Shown here in pieces: positions 36,595-47,537 of a stretch of 64,000 nt of DNA. The translations under genes were made by a program, and so were the position numbers. Position 1 is the stretch's first letter, and each line of letters begins with the position of its first letter. The stretch comes from Anolis sagrei (Eukaryota; Chordata; Lepidosauria; Squamata; Anolidae): assembly GCF_037176765.1 (NCBI RefSeq), contig NC_090024.1:75673361-75737360 (forward strand). Direction: 5' to 3'. The notes under the pieces are model-generated. The model was not told the origin of the DNA. It saw only the letters and a program-made list of their open reading frames with translations, and ran no database searches.

Positions 36595-37083
36595 CACCGG
36601 GATTGTGGCGCAACTGGCTGAGTGTCAGCTGCATTAAGATCACTCTGACCAAAAGGTCATGAGTTTGAAGCCAGCCTGGGTTGGAGTGGGTTTCCAACCA
36701 ATTGTGTGTAGCCTGTTGTCGACTTTTGCAACCCGAAAGACAGTTGCTTCTGTCAAGTAGGAAAATAAGGTACCACCTTAAAGTGTGGGGAGGCTAAATT
36801 AACTGATTTATGAGGCCATAAAGAAGACTCCAGCAAAGCATTCCAGCGGGGAAGCATGTGGAAGTGCTTCATCAGCGTCGCAGATGGACGATGAAAGCGA
36901 CAGCTCCCCTGGTGGCCAGAAAAAGTTAAATAGCCTCTGTGTATGTCTGTATATGTTTGTATGTCAAAAATTGGCATTGAATGTTTGCCATATATGTGTA
37001 CACTGTAATCTGCCTTGAGTCCCCTGCGGGGTGAGAGGGGCGGAATATAAAAGCTGTAAATAAATAAATAAATAAAATAAATG
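36595..37083 (+). mobile_element. Long tRNA-derived SINE with L2-like tail
   Basis: Head CACCGGGATTGTGGCGCAAC with box A, box B-like GGTCATGAGTTTGAAGCC, body with CCCGAAAGACAGTTGC and GGTGGCCAG, and a tail CCTTGAGTCCCCTGCGGGGT..GTAAATAAATAAATAAAT that matches the L2 tail just upstream. A shared tail is the usual sign that a SINE is mobilised by that LINE. Confidence 0.85.
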
Positions 37084-37091
37084 TTTTAAAT

Positions 37092-37446
37092 AAAGGGTCT
37101 TCAAACTATGGCCCAGGGGTCGGATGCGGCCCTCCAAGGTCATTTACCCGGCCCTTGCTCAGGGTCAACCTAAGTCTGAAAGGACTTGAAAGCACACAAC
37201 AACATCAACAATCCTATCTCATCAGCCAAAAGTAGGCCCACACTTCCCATCATTGAAATATTAATAATTTTATATTTGTTGAAATTGTTCTTCATTTTAT
37301 TGTATTGTTTTAAAGTGGTTTTTTTTTGCACTACAAATAAGATATGTGTAGTGTGCATTCGTGTTTTTTTTTCAAATTATAATCCGGCCCTCTAACAGTT
37401 TGAGGGACCGTGACCTGGCCCCGTTTAAAAAGTTTGAGGACCCCTG
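37092..37446 (+). mobile_element. hAT element C, full-length non-autonomous copy
   Basis: About 355 bp ending AGTTTGAGGACCCCTG, with a slightly eroded left end. Exact 8-bp target duplication TTTTAAAT at 37084-37091 and 37447-37454. It inserted in the A/T-rich SINE tail. No transposase. Confidence 0.9.
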
Positions 37447-37454
37447 TTTTAAAT

Positions 37455-37698
37455 AAACAGGACAAAATGTAAATCGTATTTTTAAAATTCCCAATTAAAA
37501 ATCGTGGAAACAAATTCCAAAGTTAAAAGCCATAGCATTCGTTGAAGTGATCTTAAAAGTGACCTTTACCTTGCAATGCTTGGGTTGTTTGGAAATAACT
37601 TGCAATACCTCTGTTTTGGAGGTCCTCAGTGAACAGCTGAGAGAGACACCCTCCATATACCACTCTATGTGTATGTATATATAGAGAGAGGCAGTGGT
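37455..37698. other. Short unique stretch upstream of the ATP9B promoter
   Basis: Nothing recognised except a small TATG/TATA/GA patch at about 37668-37690. Confidence 0.55.
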
Positions 37699-37706
37699 AT
37701 ATAGAG

Positions 37707-37900
37707 CAGGCCTAGGCAAACTTGGGCCCTCCAGGTGTTTTGGACTTCAACTCCCACCATGCCTAACAGCCTCAGGCCCTTTCCTTTTCCCCCTCAGCCG
37801 CTTAAGCGGCTGAGGGGGAAAAGGAAGGGGCCTGAGGCTGTTAGGCATGGTGGGAGTTGAAGCCCAAAACACCTGGAGGGCCCAAGTTTGCCCAAGCCTG
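37707..37900. mobile_element. Fully palindromic hAT MITE
   Basis: 194 bp, symmetrical about 37803/37804 (CAGCCGCTTAAGCGGCTG). Arms are nearly perfect along their whole length. Ends CAGGCCTAGGCAAACTT and complement of CAGGCTTGGGCAAACTT. Flanked by ATATAGAG (37699-37706) and ATCTAGAG (37901-37908), an 8-bp duplication with one change, as expected of hAT insertions. Confidence 0.9.
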
Positions 37901-37929
37901 ATCTAGAGCATGCCTCTCCAGTGTTCACA

Positions 37930-38233
37930 CAGCCAAGCCCTTGGTGGCTTTCACTTTCCCTTCTCAGCTGCCAAACTTCCCCTTCCTGAGGAGAAGGAGG
38001 AGCGCGAGCGCTTCTCAGGCGCTGATTGGCTACGGCCTTCTCCTTAGACATCTCTCTCTCTTCCCCCCCTCCCTTTTTTCCCCCTTCCCGGTTTCGCCTG
38101 CTCGCTCTCTCTCGCGCGCTCGCTTCTGGTTCTGTCGCCGGCGCATTGCGCGGCAGCGTGACGTCAAGCGGGCGCCGCTGATGACGACTCAGGCCAGTTC
38201 GCGAGCGGAGGGAGTGAGGGAGAGGGAGGAAAA
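37930..38233 (+). promoter_or_regulatory. ATP9B: ATP9B CpG-rich promoter and 5' UTR
   Basis: Sharp rise in CG dinucleotides from about 38000 to 38400 in an otherwise AT-rich window. No TATA box is seen. An inverted CCAAT box (GATTGG, 38024-38029), a pyrimidine-rich initiator-like zone (about 38045-38090), a GCGCATTGCGCG element (about 38141-38152) and a full CRE octamer TGACGTCA (38159-38166) are visible. The layout fits a broad, constitutively active promoter. The transcription start is not fixed; it should lie between about 38040 and 38230. Confidence 0.75.
38159..38166. promoter_or_regulatory. CRE octamer TGACGTCA in the ATP9B promoter
   Basis: Perfect palindromic CREB/ATF site 68 bp upstream of the start codon. 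Confidence 0.65.
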
Positions 38234-38328
38234 ATGGCGGACCAAATCCCCCTCCACCCGGTCCCGCGCAGCACCCAGCGCAGGGCGGCTTATTATACCC
38301 ACGCCTCCGCCGCGCAGAGGCATAACAG
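38234..38328 (+). CDS. ATP9B: ATP9B coding exon 1
   Basis: Encodes MADQIPLHPVPRSTQRRAAY followed by YTHASAAQRHN, the ATP9B amino terminus (MADQIPL is shared with the mammalian protein). ATP9B is a P4-type ATPase of the trans-Golgi network, in the lipid-flippase family, and is reported to leave the ER without a CDC50 partner. The start is chosen because it lies in the CpG island, matches the family and has AAAATGG context. The donor CAG/GTACGG at 38329 leaves two bases (AG) that join the first G of exon 2 as Arg. This N-terminal stretch is shorter than in human, where an alanine-rich insert follows, as far as remembered. Confidence 0.93.
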
Positions 38329-38492
38329 GTACGGAGCCGGGCAGCGAGGGGCCCGCTTCCCCTTCAGGGTCCTCTTTCGCCCTTCCTCTTGGGCCAGGCC
38401 TTGGGCTGCTGGGAAGACTGGCAGGCCCAAAGTGGCCCCCTCAGGACAAGTTTTAGTGTCTTGGGCATCCCTGGGACCCGGAACTGAAGTCC

Positions 38493-38652
38493 AGGGGTGC
38501 ATTTCCACTTTAAATGCGGTGGATTCAGTGCTATGGCATCCTGGGGTTTGTAGCTTGATGGGGCACCAGCACCCTTTGGCAAAGAAAGCTGGAGACTTCG
38601 TAAACCCACAACTCCCATGATTGTATAGCATTCAGCCATGGCAGTTCCACTG
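38493..38652. mobile_element. Foldback MITE in ATP9B intron 1
   Basis: Left arm (CCACTTTAAATGCGGTGG.., TCCTGGGGTTTGTAG) and right arm (ACAACTCCCATGATTG.., GCCATGGCAGTTCCACTGG) are diverged complements. The core resembles the element at 11955-12095. Confidence 0.65.
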
Positions 38653-39015
38653 GTGTACAGACAGACCCCAAGTTACGAACAGGATAGATTCTGTAGGTTT
38701 GTTCTTAAAGTGAATTTGCTTGTAAGTCAGAACAGGTGCATTTTTAAAGTTAACTCCAGCCAAATATGTGTGTGTGTGTTTATTTTATAATAATAATAAT
38801 AATAGTAGTAGTAGTAGTAGTAGTAGCAGTAGTAGCTTTATTTGTAACCCGTCTTATCTCCCCAAGGGGACTCAGGGCGGTTTCCAACAAAGTGGCACAC
38901 ATTCAATGTCAAAAAACATAGAAATGACAAATCAAATCAAGGACAATAAATGAAACAACTACAGTATGAACTATTAATAATAAAAAGGTAAAGTTTTCTC
39001 CTTGACATTATATGT

Positions 39016-39626
39016 CAGGGGTCCTTGAACTTTTTAAACAGAGGGCCAGGTCACAGTCCCTCGAACTGTTGGAGGGCCGGATTATAATTTGAAAAAAGCA
39101 TGAATGAATTCCTATGACCACTGCACATATCTTATTTGTAGTGCAAACACACTTAAAAACAACATAATCATTAAAATGAAGAACAATTTTAACAAATATA
39201 AACTTACTAGTATTTCAGTGGGAAGTGTGGGCCTGCTTTTGGCTGATGAGATAAGGTTGTTGTTGTTGTTGTTGTTGTTGTGTGTTTTCAAGTCGTTTCA
39301 GACTTAGGTTGACCCTGAGCAAGGGCCGGGTAAATTTATTTATTTATTTATTTGCTTCATTTGTATACCGCTTTTCTCAGCCCTCAGGCGACTCAGAGCG
39401 GTTAACAACCAGTATCAACAACACAATACAAAATCATTAATCAATTAAAACAGTAGTATCAATTAATTAACACCAAAATATCAATACAACAGTACAGCAC
39501 TATAACAATCCATCACGTCTCATCAATAGAATCAGCATCCAAACTCATTGTCCATTATTCCATTCCAATAATAAATGACCTTGGAGGGCCGCATTCTTCT
39601 ATCGGGCCTTAGTTTGAGGACCCCTG
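39016..39626 (-). mobile_element. hAT element C, copy with internal LINE insertion
   Basis: Starts CAGGGGTCCTTGAAC and ends AGTTTGAGGACCCCTG, flanked by exact TTATATGT at 39008-39015 and 39627-39634. Minus orientation relative to 61704-62056. It contains a (GTT)n at 39257-39281 and an L2/CR1 tail insertion at about 39337-39571. Confidence 0.93.
39337..39571 (-). mobile_element. L2/CR1-type 3' end nested in hAT copy
   Basis: (TTTA)n at 39337-39353, then TTGTATACCGCTTTTCTCAG and CCCTCAGGCGACTCAGAGCG. The hAT sequence GGGCCGGGTAAAT/GACCTTGG is cut here, with TAAAT on both sides. Confidence 0.82.
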
Positions 39627-40401
39627 TTATATGTAGTTGTGTTTGACTCGGGGGTAGTTCTCATCTCTATTTCTAAGCTGAAGTTGTCCATAGACACCTC
39701 CAAGATCATGTGGCCAGCATCACTGCATGGAGCGCTGTTCCCTTCCCACTGGAGCAGTACCTATTGATCTACTCACATTTGTACGTTTTCGAACTGCTAG
39801 GTTGGCAGAAACTGGGTCTAACAGCATGAACTCGCCCCGCTCCCTGGATTCGAATTGCCAACCTTTCAGTCATCAAGTTCCACAGCTCAGTGGTTTTACA
39901 TGCTGCACCACCTGGTAAATCATAACAAACCAAAATAATCAAAATAAACCAACTTGGATAAACATAATACAACAAATCACATGCATGCCACCTGATAAAA
40001 TCTAGTAGCTAAAAAGGCAATTAAAATGTGAGTTGGATTTATGGCAACTGACAGGGCTCCAATATCTAGGTGAAGGAGCACTCACACACGCATGCGCACA
40101 CTTTGTATAGCATCCCTGTGGTGTTTGTTTTGCTGTCAGTGCCCCTGTTTAGAATATTTCACCTCACTTTCTGTTCTTGTGAGAATTAGATTTTGAAAAA
40201 AATGGCTGCTTGTGAAAATGGGGATTGGTGAAAAGCATCAGTGGAGACGCCTTTTCCCCCAGGTAATAACTCTTTCAGGAGTGAATTTCCTTTCCGAGAG
40301 ATAGATGTCCCCTACTTCCTGTTGTCTCTCACCTCCCCCCCCCATTCTTAACTAGGAATCATTTGTAAGTTGGATGTTTGTAACTCGGGGATTGCCTGTA
40401 A

Positions 40402-42749
40402 TTCTGCAGTGTGGGTGCACCCCAAGGACCTTAAGTCCAAACTAGCTTTCATATCTGCTCAAGTTCATTTCTAGAAGTGGTTACAGCAGTTTCCAAACAT
40501 TTCATATTGGTGACATACTTGTAGACATGCATCATCTCACAACACAGTAATTCGGTTTTACTAGGAAACTGGATGCTAAACCACCCCCTAATAAAAGATA
40601 TGGACACATACATACATTCTATACTGAGTATCGCCCTTGCAACTGAGAACTTGTAAGGCGAAGGACTTGTGGTGCAATTTTTACATTTAGAAAAAGGGGT
40701 ATCCTGGGCCCTTCGTATTCAGTGGGACTTGGTGATGGAAACACATACCTTCATGACAAAATCTGTGGGTGCTCAGCATTCTTTGTCTGGAATTCCCAAA
40801 ATTTGCAAAAATAGTTCACTGAAATTCTGACATATTTGCTTTCTGATGGCTCATTGTATACAAACTTTGTTTCATGCACAAAGTTATAAAACAATGTCTA
40901 TAAAATTACCATCAGGCTATGCGTAAAAAGGGAATTTTTACACATCAGTATAGTGGGGAAATTAAGGCTTGCGTTTCGGACAGCTCCAGCCATGAATATT
41001 TTTGAGCAATGTTTGGTTGAATTTGTGGATGGGGAACCTTGGATATGGAAGGCTGACTTTATTTTTATTTTAAAAGGAACTATGGTAGAGACAAACACTT
41101 TGATGGTAATCTGCACCATAGGATCTGAAGTGAAGGACAAAAGAAAAAGAGTCTAAAATTCTTGTCAGAGTGCTGGCAATGATCAGTGTAGCCCTCACTG
41201 CTTTGATGCTTGAAGGATGGACTGCCTCTCCTTTTATGTAGCTGACTGAGGATTGAGGTCTGGTGGAGAGGGGGCTTCCTCTTTTTCATGCCAGTTAGAA
41301 CACTGTGGAAGGCGAGGCAATCGCTCTCCCTTGAGGCCTAATTGGCACAGGTGCATATTCTGGCAGTGATTTGAAACATGGATTTTTATTCAAGCTCTTG
41401 AATTTAATGGCATTGTCAAATCTGTATATATAGATAGGTAACCTTTAAAAGTAATGAAATTATTTTTTTGAAAAAAGTTTTAAATGATTTTATTGTGTAC
41501 AATTTTGCAATGTACTGTTGCACTATGACTCTTGAAGTTCAAACTTCCTTTCAACCACGGTGTGATCTTGGCTAGATGAAGGCATTGACAAATCTCTGAA
41601 AAAATATTGCCAAGAAAATCCTATAGCAGGGATTCTGTAGGTTGGAAATCATATGGAAACACATAACAGCAAGTATGTCAATGTAATAAAACATTAACTA
41701 AAATATTAGTGCTCAAACCATTTAAATTCTTATTTATCAGCTTGTTTCCTGAAATATAGACAAATTTCAGCAGAACTTTCTAATGTGGAGTCAGTATAGA
41801 AATGGTGGCCACTTGGATCCCATAGTACTAGTGCTGAGAATAGAATATTTATTAGATTTGTAAAAGATGTAATGGGTGGAAGATGAGTTCTCTGTAAATG
41901 CTCCCCAAACTAATTTAAAACCAGCCCTATTCCAAGTTAAAATGTGGTGCAGGAGGGGAAGTGGAGTGTGGCCGAGTTTCCAGATGAGACTTCATGGAAA
42001 GGGTGAAATCCTTATGTTTCCCTTACTAATCTTCTACCTATATTCATGGTTTTGTTCTCTGAAAACATAGACTCAGGAAAACTGTTATTTCTGCCAGCTT
42101 ACATGTCCGAGATGGTATTTGTAGATTCTTTGGAAGATTTGGGTTTGAAAAATGAAGTGCTCTATTGTCTTCCCAATTTTGTTTAAAACAGAAGAAGATT
42201 AGAACATTTTTGCGGGCCTTTGTAGTCAGAATTTCTACACTACTCTGACTCATGCCCTCTTGAAGATCTAAAGGACAAGGTTATGGTTGACATTACAATA
42301 TGCTTGCAGGGTTCCTGAATCTGAGTGCTATTGTAGGAATCAACGTCTCTCCTGACTGATCCCAGCTTGCAGCAAAGTTTTCTTATTGCCATGGTCTGAC
42401 ATTTGCAGAAACTGGAGTTCAGTAGAGCCACTCGACTTTTATCCAGAAAGAGTTCAGTGGCAAAGCTATATTCTGTTCAGTTTTGATGAGATTTCACAAT
42501 GCATTTTAGGTATGTGTTCCTGACTCTTCTGTCTATTTATAAAAACACATAAGAATGGTTTACTTAAATAAAATGTATACTTGCTTACTTACCTAAGTTT
42601 CTGAGATAGCTTCCAGTATGTTCAAAATGCAATAAAAAAACTGATGTTAGAATCCTTTACTGGGCAGTACATGCTGATTCTCTCTTGTGAATTTTATTTC
42701 TGGTAATAAACACAAGTAGCACTAATTAGGGACAAAGCTTTTGTTTAAT
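40402..42749. other. Intron 1 DNA, nothing recognised
   Basis: AT-rich. Overlapping frames on both strands near 40898-41156 show no domain. Confidence 0.55.
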
Positions 42750-42760
42750 AACTTCACTAT

Positions 42761-42803
<43 letters not shown>

Positions 42804-44290
42804 TTTGTCATGTCAGGGCAACCAGTCAATTATATTACATTTCTAACAGAGCAAAGCAAACAAACAAACAGACAAAATACAAAATTTGTGAGTTTGGTAG
42901 TTGATTAAATGTCCTTTGACCAGTATCTGGCCATTTGGATTGCTTCTAGTGTTGCTGCAAGAAGGTCCTCCATGGTGCATGTGGCAGGGCTCAGGTTGCA
43001 TTGCAGCAGGTGGTCAGTGGTTTGCTCCTCTCCACACTCACATGTCAAGGATTCCACTTTGTAGCCCCATTTCTGAAGGTTGGCTCTGCATCTTGTGGTG
43101 CCAGAGTACAGTCTGTTCAGCGCCTTCCAAGTCGCCCAGTCTTCCGTGTGCCCAGGAGGGAGTCTCTCATTTGGTATCAGCCATTGGTTGAGGTGTTGGG
43201 TTTGAGCCTGCCACTTTTGGACTCTCGCTTGCTGAGGTGTTCCAGCGAGTGTCTCTGTAGATCTTAGAAAACTATGTCTAGATTTAAGTCATTGACGTGC
43301 TGGCTGATACCCAAACAGGGGATGAGCTGAAGATGTCTCTGCCTTGGTCCTTTCACTATTGGCTGCTACTTCCCGGCGGATGTCAGGTTGTGCAATACCG
43401 GCTAAGCAGTGTAATTTCTCCAGTGGTGTAGGGCGCAGGCACCGTGTGATAATGCGGCATGTCTTATTAAGAGCCACATCCACTGTTTTAGTGTGGTGAG
43501 ATGTGTTCCACACTGGGCATGCATACTCAGCAACAGAGTAGCACAGCGCAAGGGCAGATGTCTTCACTGTATCTGGTTGTGATCCCCAGGTTGTGCCAGT
43601 CAGCTTTCGTATGATATTGTTTCTAGCACCCACTTTTTGTTTGATGTTCAGGCAGTGCTTCTTGTAGGTAAGAGCACGGTCCAGAGTGACTCCCAGGTAT
43701 TTGGGTGCGCTGCAATGCTCCAGTGGGATTCCTTCCCAGGTGATCTTCAGAGCTTGGGATGCTTGTCTGTTCTTGAGATGAAAGGCACATGTCTGTGTTT
43801 TAGATGGGTTGGGAATCAGCTGGTTTTCCCTGGTAAGAGCACCTAGATCTTCGGAAAGCTTCTGTTCTACCATCTCAAAGCTCCCTGCTTGAGCAGTAAT
43901 GGCACGATCATCAGCATAGATGAAACTCCCTGTCCCTTCTGGCAGTGGCTGGTCATTTGTGTAGATGTTGAACATGGATGGAGCAAGCACGCTTCCCTGA
44001 GGCAGGCCATTCTTCTGTTTCCGCCATCTGCTTCTCTGGCTCTGGAATTCAACAAAAAAGCTCCTGTTTTGTAGCAGGTTTCCTATGAGGCAGGTGAGTT
44101 GGTAGTCCTTTGTGATATTATACATTTTTCTCAGGAGGAGGTGGTGGTTCACAGTATCATAGGCTGCTGACAAGTCTATGAAGACAGCTCCTGTGATTTG
44201 CTGCCTTTCAAAGCCATCTTCTATGTGCTGAGTCAGGTTCAACACTTGCGATGTGCAGCTTTTGCCTTTCCTGAAGCCACTAGAATAACT
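42750..44290 (-). mobile_element. Jockey-like LINE with open RT frame
   Basis: Minus-strand non-LTR retrotransposon, 5'-truncated. The frame at 44245-43289 is open for 318 codons and holds RT signatures: FIDLSAAYDTVNH (motif A, residues 22-34), GLPQGSVLAPSMFNIYTND (motif B, 80-98) and FIYADD (motif C, 108-113; catalytic YxDD near 43918-43907). Then YLGVTLD and a C-terminal segment ending HPLFGYQPARQ. A further frame downstream encodes a NRLYSG-type segment and a CECGEEQTTDHLLQC knuckle. The (TTTA)n at 42761-42806 is the complement of its 3' tail. No endonuclease remains, so it cannot move alone. Superfamily from motif style only. Confidence 0.85.
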
Positions 44291-47200
44291 GAATAACTAG
44301 AATAACTGAATAACTGAAGCCACAAGAATAACTCCACTACCATCTTCTGATATTCTGCCTGTTTGTAGGGTTTTTATTGGTTTTTAGGCTACTCCACATG
44401 TTGCTGGTGTCTTTTAAAAACATTTTGGATTGATCGGTATATTGGTAAAACCTCTCTTTAGGATTCTTATCAGTTCTTGACTGCATTCAAGCGTTGCCTT
44501 CCATATGTTCAGTTAACACAAGGAAAAAGTGCAGGACCATATCAGCTGGCCACAGCCCTAGTGTCATTGTGCCTACACTGATTTACTGATGTTTATTCAG
44601 TTGAATGTAGACAAACAATATCCATTAGACCTCAGGCTGTTACATTGTTTCCAAAAGACAACAGGGTAATTTGCTTACTCAGTAGGAGTATCTGAATTGC
44701 CCTCCCCTTGCAAGCCTTTGCTTGACATTGTTGCTCCTAAAACCTTTGGAAACAGCCTGGAAAATGAAACAGAGTACAGTGGTGCAAGAGGACAAAAACT
44801 CTGGTGAGATTATTAAATTCTGGTTTCTGGGTATTTTTTTTGAAAAGAATATCAAATTAAAGTAAAATATTAAGGGTTTTGAAAAGTCAGAAAGAACTAT
44901 TAGATGGAGAATACAGAGGGCAAAGAGTCCTGGGACATTAAGAAATAACTGTTTTAGGTATTTTGTTTGCTATTGATAAAAGAAACTGAAAAAAAATTAA
45001 GTCCCCCCCCCCCCCATAACCACTAGTTCTTAGAGAAGTGGTTTTAGTATGGAAACAGCTAAAAGGTTGTTGTATTTGGAGACTAAATTTCATTGCTTTT
45101 ATGGAATAAATAGGCAAATATCTAATTCATTAGAAATTACTATGAGGCAAGTTTTTGAGAGCTGTTGCTATATATTACAATCAATGCCCTTCTTCCTTAA
45201 GGCATGGGATTGTACCTGTAGAAGATCTAAAATATTTCTCCCAAAAGGGGAGTCTTCAACAGTCCATAATTCACTTTGATAAGAATGATGATAATTTACT
45301 CCTGTGAAATTTCATTCTGAGTAGACATGTAGAAATGTGCCATTACTTTTTATTAAAGCCCTGGTACACAGAATCACAGTTCTGGGTAGAGTTTTGTTCT
45401 GCTGATGTTTGTATCTGGTTACTGGAATGCTTGTTTCAGGACAGTCCTAGCTCTTAGATCTTTGATAAAGGGGAAATGTTTTATATTTGCTTGTGCTAGA
45501 CGCTACTCTCTCCCTCTCTCTCTTTAAACCAAATAATAACCTATCTGATTTACATAGACTTCTGACAACTTTAATAAGTATCTGTGAATGTATGCACATA
45601 ATCATCTCAGATTTAGCTGTTTACCTTAAAATCTTCTGTAAGGAATACCAGTTTGATGATAATGTTGGTTGGATAGCTCTAGTGACACATTAACTTATAA
45701 TGTATGGAGCACTGTATGATTTGTTTGAATTGCATCTGTAGCTGTAGTTAATGAGCAGAGGGTTAGAAGCATAATTTCTATTGGCCTTATAAATTCATGT
45801 TTGAAAATGTATTTGTCTGCTATCTTGGATTGGTATTGGTGGTTTCAGAAAGTTTTGTCTTTCTAAAATGTCATAAGATGAGGATTCAAGGTATGTCCAT
45901 AATTTATGGATTTCATTATACATTTAGGATAAGTGTGAATAGTGGCTCTCAAAAATCTATTGTGTAGTATAACTGTGGTATTGAAATAAATGTATATACA
46001 TACAGTGTATCCTAACAGTCTGTACTCAGAAGCAAACCTGACTAGATATATAGTATTTAGCATTGAATTTCATCATTGTGTATTTAATAAGAAGGTTTGA
46101 AAACTTTTGATAAAATTTCTTGAAAGGGGTGTTTGTGAATCCCAGATGACTGTATAATCAATCAGCCTAGAATTCAAATTGGTGGTTGTCTAGAAACTGC
46201 TGCCATAAACCACATAGATATATCCCCATTCTTTCTTAAGTAATGTTTTCAGTTGTATATTTGGAGAAAAAAATGCAGTTACATACATATATTGGGTATT
46301 TTTTAAACCTTGTTCAAGCAATTCTTTCTGTTACATGCAGTTAATTGGGATGGAGTGCATGCTTAACTTTGTGAGCTTCTTAACTGTCCACATACAATGT
46401 GCTTGCTCCAGAGCACACACCTCCTGCTGGATTAAAATGACATAGAAATAACATTAATAAGCAAGCTATTTTCAGTGACAATTGTCTAATAGTACATATC
46501 CTCACTGAGGATTTTCTCACCTGATAACTTTAAAAGATTCTCAAAAACATGACTGAAAATTTGATAAACTATGCCATTGTTCTTAAGTAAGCATTGACTT
46601 TTTGGGATAAGAGATTTTGCATAATTTATCTAAGGACCAACACAGTACTGCATATCAATATTAAAAAAGCGATTGAACTGTCAAAATGTAAAAACCTGTT
46701 AAAATACAGACCATTAAAAGGAAAACACCACATTGTTCAAGGCCTGGTTCCCTTGGGCAGGCAGTCTTCCAAATTCTACCAAAACAGAAAAGTCTTTCAT
46801 TCCTTGCAGAAAGATAGAAAATAAAGTGCCAATCTAGTTTCTTTGGAAAGGGAGTTTCAGAGCCTTGAAGCAGTTCTCAAGATGTGCTTTCCTGAAAGAT
46901 CTCAATGCCTAGACAGGTTTGTAAAGGAGAAAATGCCTCTTCAAATAATCTTAGATTGATATACAGTAGGCTCTCTGGTCTGCTGGATCAAAATCTGTGA
47001 TTTCCACTAGCTGTGATCATCACACCCTGTATCACACCCCAGTGATATGAACTGAGACATGTTGGAGTGTACAAACTAACATTAGTATTATTTAATAATG
47101 TAAGGCTTGACCATCTGCAGTTTTTGTATTTGTGGAGGGCCTTGAAAGACAACGCCCGTGGATATGACACATGTGGCCTTCCTTTGAAAATCTGGAAACA

Positions 47201-47504
47201 AAAGACAACAGTGATGTTATTATTGGCTGGAATGATGCATCAGGTTTTATTACCAGCACTTGTTTGCGCTATGTTTCTGGGCCTATTTAAGACCTCATGG
47301 ACTATCAAAGGTTCACATAACTTCACATAACTTGGGAATGGGCAACTTGAAGGATCACTTCTTTGCATAACCTTTTAATTATGTAAATAATATAAATCAT
47401 AAATCTTTAAATACTAAATACTAAATCTGTTGTGGTGGCTTCTCTGAATGGCCATGATCATGTCCCATGAAAAATGGTTTTTCAGGGATGCCATTGTGGT
47501 TGCC

Positions 47505-47537
<33 letters not shown>

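Larger units (their letters stand above)
38988..39916 (-). mobile_element. Sauria-type SINE, split by a hAT insertion
   Basis: The tail (AAAGGTAAAGTTTTCTCCTT, 38990-39015) and the body/head (39627-39916, with CTATTTCTAAGCTGAAG, GATCTACTCACATTTG, and box B-like GGATTCGAATTGCC) are separated by the hAT copy at 39016-39626. The SINE reads on the minus strand. Confidence 0.85.
38780..40010 (-). mobile_element. L2/CR1 LINE 3' end inside element B, itself interrupted
   Basis: (TAA)n/(TAG)n tail at 38789-38834, then ACCCGTCTTATCTCCCCAAG and GGGACTCAGGGCGGTTT, the complement of the L2 tail, as far as about 38987. The AAACCAAAATAATC-type continuation resumes at about 39917. The right limit is uncertain. 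Confidence 0.65.
38657..40401 (-). mobile_element. Tc1/mariner-like element B, host of a multi-level nest
   Basis: Left terminus GACCCCAAGTTACGAACAGG at 38669 and right terminus TTTGTAACTCGGGGATTGCC ending near 40401. The outer parts (38657-38770 and about 40060-40401) match element B at 24880-25304 in reverse orientation. Everything between is later insertion. Confidence 0.75.

Noticed and set aside
37941-38456. 171-codon frame across the CpG island
   Set aside because: Wrong frame relative to ATP9B; long only because CpG-rich DNA has few stops.
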